Below are positions 57,422-64,000 of a stretch of DNA of 64,000 nucleotides, in pieces. How positions within the stretch are numbered: the first letter of the stretch is position 1; every line of letters begins with the position of its first letter. This DNA is from Deinococcus sp. Arct2-2 (GTDB lineage Bacteria > Deinococcota > Deinococci > Deinococcales > Deinococcaceae), in the NCBI RefSeq assembly GCF_004801315.1, contig NZ_SSNW01000010.1, positions 43,657-107,656 on the forward strand, in the 5' to 3' direction. The notes beneath the pieces were generated by a model. The model saw nothing but the letters and a program-made list of their open reading frames with translations. It did not search any database and was not told the origin of the DNA. Both the position numbers and the translations under genes were made by a program.

Positions 57422-59179
57422 ATGAAATACCTCCGTATGCGTCCCCTTCTGCTGACCGCTGCGCTCCTGATGACCGGAGCCGCTTCTGCCGCCGACCTCA
57501 AAGTGTATCCCTACGACGGCTCGCGCCTGCTGGCTGGGCAACGGTTCGACCTAAGGATCGAGGCCGAAAACGTCAAGAACTATAAGTCGGCTACCATTCG
57601 GCTGGACGGCAAACTGATTGAAGGTTTGGTGCAGACCAATACCAAAGAAACCAGCACCGAATGGACGCTGCGTGACCAGAGCATCACCCCCGGCGCTCAC
57701 TCGGTCAGCGTGGTGTTTTCTGACGACGCAGGCGTGCAGACCAAAGTGGCCCGCTGGACGGCGGACGCCCCCGCCACCGCCAAAGCCAAGAAAGTCATCT
57801 TGTTCATTGGCGACGGCATGAGCTGGAACGTGATGAACGCGGCCAAAATGGTGGCCTTCCCCTACAACCCGGCCAACGGCATGTCTACCGGCAAACTGGC
57901 GATGGAAAGCGACCTGAGCAGTATGGCGAGCGTGACCACCAGCTCTTACGATTCGGCTCTGGCCGATAGTGCCAACACCGCCAGCAGCATTGCCAGCGGC
58001 CAAAAGATTCTAGTAAACGCGCTGAACGTGTACCCCGACAACACGGAAAACACGCTGGACAACCCCCGCATCGAGCCGATCACGGGCATCTTGCGCCGCA
58101 CCACCGGAGCCTCCATCGGCATCGTGTCGGACGCCTTCGGGACGGACGCTACGCCCGCTGCCTTCTCCGCACATACCCGTCGCCGGGGCGATTATCAGTC
58201 TATTGCCGACCAGTACTTTCAGGGCGAAGTGAAGCCCGACGTGCTGCTCATCGGCGGCAGCCGCGACTTTATTCCGTCTACGGCAGCAGGCAGCCGCCGC
58301 AAAGACACCACCGATTGGATCGCCGACAGCCAGAAACTCGGCTACAACTTTGTCAGCACCCGCACCGAACTGCTGGCGGCCAACAGCAACAAGTTGTTCG
58401 GGCTGTTTAATATAGACAACGTTCCCAGCTACCTTGACCGCGTTCAGTATAAGGGCGAAAATACCCTGAAAGACTTTAAGGACATGCCCTACTTGTGGGA
58501 CAGCACCCAAAAAGCCGTAGAGACGCTGGAGAAGAACCCCGACGGCTTCTTCTTGATGGTGGAATCGGGCATGATCGACAAGTTCGAGCATCCCCTCGAT
58601 TGGCAGCGGGCCGTGTGGAACGTGCTGGAGCTGGATAAGGCCGTTGCGTGGGCCAAAGACTACGCCAAGAAAAACCCCGATACGCTGGTCTTGGTCACGG
58701 CCGATCACGCCCACTCGCTGACCGTCTTCGGTGGCTACGACACCAGCAAAGGCCCCGGCCAGCGCAACGCCGTCGGCATTTACGAGGCCGCAGGCTTCCC
58801 CACCTACGGCGACAAGCGCGACGTGAACGGCTTCCCGCTGCCCGAAACTGCCCGCACCTACGCGGTAGGCTTTGGCGCGACGCCCGACTACTGCGAAACC
58901 TACCTAGGCCGCGCCGAGTTCCTTGACCCCACCGTGAGCAACGGCAAAACCGGGGCCGAAGCCGGATTCGTGCCCAACCCCAAAATCTGTGCGGAAGGCG
59001 CAGTGCAGCGCGTCGGCAACCTGCCCACCAGCGCCAACCAAGGCGTGCATACCGCCGACCCCCTGCCCCTGTTCGCCTTCGGAGCCGGAGCCGAGAACTT
59101 CATGGGCGTGATGGATCAGACCGAAATCTTCTTCGGCATTGCCAAGGCGATGGGTCTGGACGGACGCAAGAACAAGTAA
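57422..59179 (+). CDS. Alkaline phosphatase (PhoA superfamily)
   Basis: A 585-residue exported zinc/magnesium phosphomonoesterase. Signal peptide [18 protein letters not shown]. After an N-terminal Ig-like beta domain (about residues 25-120) comes the catalytic domain: [17 protein letters not shown] (metal), [16 protein letters not shown] (nucleophilic Ser in DSA, about residue 182), [16 protein letters not shown] (metal-binding Asp and His), and [15 protein letters not shown] (Asp and two His). The Ig-like extension makes it longer than E. coli PhoA. Three 11-bp repeats lie upstream. The likely role is phosphate scavenging at the cell surface. Confidence 0.93.
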   Translation: MKYLRMRPLLLTAALLMTGAASAADLKVYPYDGSRLLAGQRFDLRIEAENVKNYKSATIRLDGKLIEGLVQTNTKETSTEWTLRDQSITPGAHSVSVVFSDDAGVQTKVARWTADAPATAKAKKVILFIGDGMSWNVMNAAKMVAFPYNPANGMSTGKLAMESDLSSMASVTTSSYDSALADSANTASSIASGQKILVNALNVYPDNTENTLDNPRIEPITGILRRTTGASIGIVSDAFGTDATPAAFSAHTRRRGDYQSIADQYFQGEVKPDVLLIGGSRDFIPSTAAGSRRKDTTDWIADSQKLGYNFVSTRTELLAANSNKLFGLFNIDNVPSYLDRVQYKGENTLKDFKDMPYLWDSTQKAVETLEKNPDGFFLMVESGMIDKFEHPLDWQRAVWNVLELDKAVAWAKDYAKKNPDTLVLVTADHAHSLTVFGGYDTSKGPGQRNAVGIYEAAGFPTYGDKRDVNGFPLPETARTYAVGFGATPDYCETYLGRAEFLDPTVSNGKTGAEAGFVPNPKICAEGAVQRVGNLPTSANQGVHTADPLPLFAFGAGAENFMGVMDQTEIFFGIAKAMGLDGRKNK

Positions 59180-59195
59180 GCCAGCGTTAGGGCAG

Positions 59196-59230
59196 GGGCG
59201 GGACACTCTGAATGGGGTGTTCCGCCCTTC
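59196..59230 (+). terminator. Terminator after alkaline phosphatase
   Basis: GGGCGGGACAC (59196-59206) pairs with GTGTTCCGCCC (59217-59227), one G-U, over a 10-base loop. The T-tail is short (TTCGCTTTGG). Confidence 0.55.
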
Positions 59231-59270
59231 GCTTTGGTTGCGTTTTGGTGTTGTTGCGGTGTAGGGGGAA

Positions 59271-59545
59271 GGGCGTCTGAGGGTCTAAGGAAAGGGTGGG
59301 AGGGCAATCGCTGGCGCTCACTCACCCCCTCTGCTTCGCAGCTCTGCGAGTCCCCGGCCCTCCCCCCTCAAGGGTGAGGGAGCAAACAGCCCCAGATTAT
59401 TGCCCTTGCCGTTAGCCCTCGCCCCTTGTCGGACTGGAACAGCTGCGAAGCAGAGAGGGGCGCTGCACCGCAGCGGGGGGAGGGGTAATGAGCGTAGCGA
59501 TTGCCTTTCCTTAGACCCTCGACCTTTAAACCCTTAGACCAAGCC
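59271..59545. repeat. Family B and C repeats (copy B3)
   Basis: GTCTGAGGGTCTAAGG, then AGGGCAATCGCTGGCGCTCA, GCAGCTCTGCGAGTCCC and GCCCTCCCCCCTCAAGGGTG, followed by an inverted portion (GCCCTCGCCCCTTGTC, AGCGATTGCC) and TTAGACCCTCGACC words. This fills most of the gap between alkaline phosphatase and the next operon. Confidence 0.65.
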
Positions 59546-59582
59546 CCCTCACCCCGCCGCAAACCGCCGCCCCAATTCCCCA

Positions 59583-59611
59583 CCTGACACACCTCTGACC
59601 CGCCTCTGACG
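59583..59611 (+). promoter_or_regulatory. Pho-box-like triple repeat upstream of the DUF3299/ABC operon
   Basis: CTGAC at 59584, 59595 and 59606, exactly 11 bp apart, in CCTGACACACCTCTGACCCG followed by CCTCTGACG. The last repeat ends 14 bp before ATG 59625. No consensus -10 is visible, as is common for activator-dependent promoters. Confidence 0.6.
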
Positions 59612-59624
59612 TGCTTGCGCTCTC

Positions 59625-60074
59625 ATGTCAGAGATGAACCGCCGCCGCTTCCTCTCCCTATTGGCGCTGCTGCCCGGTGTGGCCGCCGCCCAACGTGCCG
59701 CCCCCCCCACTCCCCTTAAATTTACCGAGCTGTACGGCAAAGTTACGGTGCGCGGCGTGGAATTTAGCGACAAGCTGAAGGCGCTGAACGGCAAACGCAT
59801 CAGCATGAGCGGCTATATGGCCCCGCCGCTAAAGCCCAAACTCGACTTTTTTGTGCTGACGCGGGAGCCGATGAGTACCTGCCCGTTTTGTACCACCGCC
59901 GCCGACTGGCCCGCCGATATCGTGCTGGTGCTGATGCCGGACGGCAAGGAACTTGACCCCACCACACGCGGCCTGAACATTACCGGGCGGCTGGAAGTGG
60001 GGGCCAAGAAAGACGACGAGACAGGTTTTGTGAGCTTGGTGCGTCTCTACGCCGACGCGGTTGCTGCCCGGTGA
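59625..60074 (+). CDS. DUF3299-like exported protein (Tat signal)
   Basis: 149 residues. MNRRRFLSLLALLPGVAAAQ (from in-frame ATG 59634) has a twin-arginine-type signal. The mature part has LNGKRISMSGYMAPPLKPKLDFFVLT and MSTCPFCTTAADWPADIVLVLMPDGKE, resembling DUF3299 proteins, with two Cys spaced CPFC that might bind metal or form a disulfide. The stop overlaps the next gene (TGATG at 60072-60076). I recall DUF3299 proteins encoded beside ABC genes in zinc-regulated operons (Vibrio zrg), which would fit this layout. Confidence 0.72.
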   Translation: MSEMNRRRFLSLLALLPGVAAAQRAAPPTPLKFTELYGKVTVRGVEFSDKLKALNGKRISMSGYMAPPLKPKLDFFVLTREPMSTCPFCTTAADWPADIVLVLMPDGKELDPTTRGLNITGRLEVGAKKDDETGFVSLVRLYADAVAAR

Positions 60075-60778
60075 TGTCCGGCGCAACCACCGTAGCTCTG
60101 CCCCCGGACATCAGGACTGGTTCTGCCCTGACCACACACGGCCTGAGCTTTCAGCATGGGCGCGAAGTCACGCTGACCTACCCTGATCTTCACCTGCCAG
60201 CGGGCGCACAACTGACCATCACGGGGCCGAGTGGCACGGGCAAAACCACGTTGCTGCACCTGCTGGCCGGACTGCTGCGGCCCACCACCGGGGAAGTCCG
60301 GTTTGGCCCCACGTTGGTCAGTGCGCCGCAAGAAGGCCTGCGTGAAGCCTTTCGGCGCACGCAGGTGGGCTACGTATTTCAGGATTTTCACCTGATGCCG
60401 GGCCTGAGCGCGCTGGAAAACGTGGAATTGGGATTGCGGGTGGCGGGCACGGCGCAGCCCCACGCAAAGGCTAAAGCCGCGCTGGAACGGCTAGATTTGG
60501 GTAAGCGCCTGCATCACGCGCCGCACCAGCTGTCTACGGGCGAGCGGCAACGGGTGGCGCTGGCCCGCGCGGTGGCCCACTCACCGGGCCTGCTGCTGGT
60601 AGACGAACCCACCGCGCACCTAGACCGCAGCCGCGCTGGGGCCGCACTGGATTTATTGTGCGAAACAGCTGACCAGTTGGGCGCAACCCTGATCGTGGTG
60701 ACGCACGACCCGCTGGTAGCGGGCGCTTTTGCACAGCGCATAGAACTGGGTGAGCTGGGACTTGGAGACAAGCAATGA
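60074..60778 (+). CDS. ABC exporter-type ATPase (LolD/MacB class)
   Basis: 234 residues. Motifs: TITGPSGTGKTTLLHLLAGLLRPTTGEV (Walker A), VGYVFQDFHLMPGLSALENVELGLR (Q-loop), HQLSTGERQRVALARAVAHSPG (signature LSTGE), LLLVDEPTAHLDRSRA (Walker B) and VVTHDPL (H-loop). The short domain without TOBE is typical of LolD/FtsE/MacB families that pair with FtsX-type permeases. It overlaps the next gene by 4 bases (ATGA). Confidence 0.9.
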   Translation: MSGATTVALPPDIRTGSALTTHGLSFQHGREVTLTYPDLHLPAGAQLTITGPSGTGKTTLLHLLAGLLRPTTGEVRFGPTLVSAPQEGLREAFRRTQVGYVFQDFHLMPGLSALENVELGLRVAGTAQPHAKAKAALERLDLGKRLHHAPHQLSTGERQRVALARAVAHSPGLLLVDEPTAHLDRSRAGAALDLLCETADQLGATLIVVTHDPLVAGAFAQRIELGELGLGDKQ

Positions 60779-61983
60779 ACACGTCCCTATGGATCGCCAT
60801 TCGTGCGCTGCGGGCGCGGCGGGGAGCTTTGCTGCTCACGGTGCTGGCGGTAGCTTTGGCAACGGCTACAGCCCTCACGGTGCCGCTGGTATCGCGGCAG
60901 GTAGAGCGTGGGGCGCAAGACGCCGCCCAAGTCTTCGACCTGCTGATTGCGGCTCCCGGCAGTCCCACGCAGGCGCTGACTTCCAGTCTGTTTTATTTGG
61001 ACGCGCCCAACGGCAACTTGCCCGCTTCGGTGTATCAAGACCTAAAAACCTCGCCCGGAACGCGCCGCGCCGTGCCGATTGGCTTGGGCGACAACCATCT
61101 GGGCTTTCCTGTCGTGGGCACCAGCACCGCCTTTTTCGATCAGCGCATCAAGCCCAAAGACCCACCTTATTTCCGGGTGGCACAGGGCCGCATCTTTGGC
61201 ACCGAGCATGAAGTGGTGGCAGGCGCACGGGCGGCGCGGGAAGCAGGGCTGCGGCTGGGAACGACATTTAAAGGCGCACACGGCCTAGAAGAAGCCGAAC
61301 AGCATGAGGATGAAGTAGAACACGAAGGCGTTTACCGCGTGGTGGGCATCTTGCAGCCCACTGGCGGCCCAGTCGACCGCGCCCTGCTCACGCCTATAGA
61401 AACCATTTGGGAGGCGCACGGCCAACTGACTCCGGCCTCGCAGCAAGTCACGGCGGTGCTGTATACCTCCGAGCAATTGGCGGGAATCTATACCACCGTG
61501 CAGCGCATCAACGCGGGCGGCAAAGCAATGGCGGTGCTGCCCGGACAGGTCTTTGCACAGGCCCGCGACGTGCTGGCGCAGGGGCAGGCGGCCTACGCGG
61601 GTCTGTCGTTGTTGGTGCTGGGCATCGCCGCCCTGACCGTGTGGCTGGGCGTTCACGCGGCCACGCTGGAGCGCCAGCGCACGGTGGCCCTTCTGCGGGC
61701 GCTGGGAGCCGGACGCCCCACCGTATTTGGGCTGGTGCTCACCGAAACGCTGTTGACCGTGACTCTGGGCGTGCTGCTAGGGCTAGGGCTGGCCCTGCTC
61801 GTGAGCGGTACGGGTGGGCAAGTGCTGGGCAGCCGCTTAGGATTCGTGTTGCCCGCCCCGCAACTGACTTGGCCGCTGGCACTGCGGGCGCTGGCTCTGA
61901 TTCCGCTGGGCCTACTGGCGGCGCTCCCCCCGGCCATCGGCGCAGCACGCCTGAGTCCGTTGCGCTACTTGTCATCCTCCTGA
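60775..61983 (+). CDS. FtsX/MacB-type ABC permease with His/acid-rich loop
   Basis: 402 residues. One N-terminal membrane segment (RRGALLLTVLAVALATATAL) is followed by a large external domain (about residues 30-280) and three C-terminal spans, the FtsX topology. The external domain contains an acidic/His-rich stretch, EEAEQHEDEVEHEG (about residues 172-186), with three His and many Glu. Such loops often bind divalent metals. It forms an operon with the DUF3299-like protein and ATPase. The layout resembles ABC modules implicated in zinc handling, but the transported substrate is unknown. Confidence 0.85.
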   Translation: MNTSLWIAIRALRARRGALLLTVLAVALATATALTVPLVSRQVERGAQDAAQVFDLLIAAPGSPTQALTSSLFYLDAPNGNLPASVYQDLKTSPGTRRAVPIGLGDNHLGFPVVGTSTAFFDQRIKPKDPPYFRVAQGRIFGTEHEVVAGARAAREAGLRLGTTFKGAHGLEEAEQHEDEVEHEGVYRVVGILQPTGGPVDRALLTPIETIWEAHGQLTPASQQVTAVLYTSEQLAGIYTTVQRINAGGKAMAVLPGQVFAQARDVLAQGQAAYAGLSLLVLGIAALTVWLGVHAATLERQRTVALLRALGAGRPTVFGLVLTETLLTVTLGVLLGLGLALLVSGTGGQVLGSRLGFVLPAPQLTWPLALRALALIPLGLLAALPPAIGAARLSPLRYLSSS

Positions 61984-62018
61984 CCTTCCCCTGACCTAAT
62001 GCTTAAAGTCGGCTGACA
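61979..62018 (+). promoter_or_regulatory. Pho-box-like quadruple repeat
   Basis: CTGACC (61980), CTGACC (61991), CTTAAA (62002) and CTGACA (62013), all in exact 11-bp steps. The block starts within the permease stop region and ends about 20 bp before ATG 62039. Confidence 0.6.
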
Positions 62019-62038
62019 AGGGAAGCGCAGGCTTGGGC

Positions 62039-62386
62039 ATGACTCATTTTGCGTCTCTATTGCCTGCCGTGCCGCCCCGCCACTCTTCCAAACCAGTGCT
62101 TCTCTCCGACGCTGCCGACGCCTTTTTGCATGTGCCTCCGCTTCACAGCTTGGTAGACCGGACACGGCGCGGGGCGTTGCTGGTCGCCTTCGAACGATTT
62201 TTGGGTGCGGGCCTCAGCGAGAGCGTGCCGCTGCTGGCCTATACGCGCCTGACGGGTGAGGCATGGCTGCACACGTTGGCTGAGGCCGAACGCGCCGAAG
62301 CTGCCGTACTGCTGACCGACTTCCGGGCATATTTGCGCGACTGGGGTTGGCTGGACAGCGCCCGCCCAGTGAACCTGCTGGACTGA
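62039..62386 (+). CDS. Small hypothetical protein downstream of the ABC operon
   Basis: 115 residues from ATG 62039. A soluble, helix-rich sequence: HSLVDRTRRGALLVAFERFLGAGLSE, SVPLLAYTRLTGEAWLHTLAEAERAEAAVLLTDFRAYLRDWGWLD. It has no signal peptide, membrane segment or recognised motif. It is preceded by four 11-bp-spaced repeats, so it probably has its own regulated promoter even though it follows the ABC operon by only 55 bp. Confidence 0.65.
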   Translation: MTHFASLLPAVPPRHSSKPVLLSDAADAFLHVPPLHSLVDRTRRGALLVAFERFLGAGLSESVPLLAYTRLTGEAWLHTLAEAERAEAAVLLTDFRAYLRDWGWLDSARPVNLLD

Positions 62387-62474
62387 CGAACGTTCCTACG
62401 CTTGTTTCTTTAACCCACCCCTTTGCAAAGCAGGAACGCCTCAAAGGAATGAGGTGGCTCGTAGGGATACATCA

Positions 62475-62506
62475 GAGTGAAAGCCAAATCTATAAGGCTT
62501 TCACTC
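62475..62506. terminator. Hairpin between converging genes
   Basis: GAGTGAAAGCC (62475-62485) pairs perfectly with GGCTTTCACTC (62496-62506) over a 10-base loop, between the small hypothetical gene and the minus-strand surface-protein fragment. No clear U-tract on either side. A bidirectional stop is likely. Confidence 0.6.
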
Positions 62507-62592
62507 AACATCCATATCAGTGGCACAGTCGCCACGTTCGGAGACTCTGCGTTCTAGTCAACTCCGTTCAGATTCAAACTACCGCGCAAGCC

Positions 62593-63903
62593 CTAGCGGA
62601 TGGTGGCCTGCATACAAATCTGGCCCGTGCTGCCACTGCCCAGCGTGCCCAAGCTCAGCTTCATATTCTGGCCCACCAATTCGCCCCTGTCGCTGTCGGT
62701 GGCGGACGTCAGGTCGGTGACAACGCTGCCGAGGGTCAGGCGCAGGCCAAGATCGTTGCCCAAGCTATAGCCGTCCAGCTTGGGCTTGGTTTCGGCGGGC
62801 AGGGCGTCCTTCAACACAAAGTTGGGGGCCGTGCCGCCCGTATTGCTAAAGTTGACGCAGTATTCCAAGAGGTTGCCGGGCGATCCAACCACGTTTGTGC
62901 CTGTTGCGCTGGCCTGCGTGATGTTGCGTACCGTTTTGGTCAGGGCCACCGCAGGGCGGACTGGCACAACCGTGACATGGTCGCTGGCGCTGTTGTTGGC
63001 TGCCGCGCTGTTTTCCTCGCCGCCGCCGCCCACGCTGGCCGTATTGGTAAAACTGCCCGCGTTGGCCGCTACCACCGTCAGCGTTATATCGGGAAAAAAC
63101 GCGCCTGCGCTGAGGCTGTCAGAGCGTGTGCAGCGCAGCGGCGAGAGGGTGCAAGTCCAGCCCACGCCGCCGATGCTTTGGGCAACCATTCCGGCGGGCA
63201 AGGTATCCGTCATCGTCACCGTGCCTGCGCTGGCCGCCCACCCCGCCGTATTCGAGACCCGCACGGTAAAGCTTCCCGGTCGCCCCGCCAAAAAATTCCC
63301 CGTATGCGTTTTGGTCAGCGTCAGGTCGGGGCCTCTGACGATCACGGTGGCGGGCTGGTCGCCGGTCAGGGTAGAGTCGCCGTCGCTGGCGTCAGTGATG
63401 GTATTGCCCAGTGTTTGCTGGCGGTAGCTCACGTTGCCCGTGTTGTTGATGGCCGTGCCGCCGAGCGTACCCGCGTTCACCTGCACCCGGAATTTAACCC
63501 GCGATTCGGCGGTGGGAAGAAGTACGCCGCCCGTCAACGCTGTGGCTCCTGTGCCCAGCCGGAACACCACCCGGTTAGTGGTGCTGTCATACTCCGCCTG
63601 ATCGTCGCCCGCCGCGTTCGTCTTGGTTCCGGCATTGGCCCCGGTCAGGCTCAGCGAACCTGGCACGAAGCTGGTGTTGGCAGGCAGCACATCGGTCAGA
63701 ATCACGTTCACTGCGCCGTCGTTGCCCTGATTCTTGATGACCAATTCATATTCCAGTTGGTCTCCGGGCAACACGCGCCCACCGTTGATGTCGGTCACTG
63801 TTTTGGTCAGGCTGTCTTTGATATTGGGCAGAAAAATATCGGTGGCGAGAGTGATGATGCCCGGATAGATCACGTCGCCTGAACTCCCGATAACCCGCAC
63901 CAC
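62593..63903 (-). pseudogene. DUF11-type surface repeat protein, N-terminally interrupted
   Basis: 436 residues from GTG 63903. Several DUF11-like (conserved repeat) domains: KTVTDINGGRVLPGDQLEYELVIKNQG, GPDLTLTKTHTGNFLAGRPG and ALTKTVRNITQASATG, each beginning with a TKTVT-type strand. The coding frame continues upstream of the GTG (NPNSRFKPNTPLPNGSTSA), but a TGA lies in frame near 63970. In another frame the last bases of the window read SLIPQAGPLKLVA then stop. It has no signal peptide as it stands. It may be disrupted by a frameshift or an inserted element at the window edge. Confidence 0.6.
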
Positions 63904-64000
63904 CGCCGAAGTACTGCCGTTGGGAAGGGGTGTATTTGGTTTAAAACGTGAGTTCGGGTTAAGCCACGAGCTTCAAGGGGCCTGCTTGCGGGATCAGCGA

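Overview
The window looks like a chromosomal segment of a Deinococcus species. The coding regions are GC-rich, the proteins resemble Deinococcus families, and many genes have a TANNNT -10 element ending only 5-13 bases before the start codon. That is the leaderless-mRNA arrangement described for Deinococcus. I see no rRNA, tRNA, CRISPR array, prophage or complete insertion sequence. This is mainly a housekeeping region, with small intergenic repeat families scattered through it.

Layout. 0-5 kb: the end of a sulfite-oxidase-like enzyme, uppP, a DUF3445 haem protein, a lipoprotein RNase of the barnase/RNase Sa family overlapping a barstar inhibitor gene, and tsaD. 5-10 kb: an AT-rich gap, then a large Ig-like lipoprotein and an exported S8 protease. 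10-15 kb: secA and small genes. 15-20 kb (minus strand): a class A penicillin-binding protein with a small membrane protein, a von Willebrand A protein and a multi-span membrane protein. 20-26 kb: a frameshifted HExxH gene, a MalK/UgpC-type ATPase, an amino-acid ABC binding protein and permease, and a BMP-family binding protein. 26-31 kb: ligA, an Asp23 protein, nusB, folD and a DUF212 protein. 31-38 kb: a P-loop kinase-like protein, a GH13 amylase, two more BMP paralogues and ispG. 38-46 kb: small conserved genes, a D-aminopeptidase, map and potABCD. 46-54 kb: a SWIM protein, leuA with a leucine attenuator, a metallophosphoesterase / low-molecular-weight phosphatase / racemase run, and two META-domain genes. 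54-62.4 kb: a VanW protein, an ACT protein, a TlpA-like thioredoxin, alkaline phosphatase, a DUF3299-like protein with an ABC ATPase and FtsX-type permease, and a small protein. The last 1.4 kb holds an N-terminally interrupted DUF11 surface protein.

Two regulatory findings stand out. (1) Between 56.1 and 62.1 kb, CTGAC-type direct repeats spaced exactly 11 bp apart occur upstream of alkaline phosphatase and its neighbours. This is the architecture of PhoB/PhoP/SphR boxes, and it suggests a local phosphate-starvation regulon that includes an uncharacterised ABC system. (2) leuA is preceded by a 15-codon leader peptide with four consecutive Leu codons, a perfect 12-bp antiterminator pairing and a U-tailed terminator. 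The leader peptide itself appears to be translated from a leaderless transcript.

At least five families of short intergenic repeats (called A-E here) account for most long non-coding stretches. Family A is a ~105-bp element with terminal inverted repeats that covary between copies.
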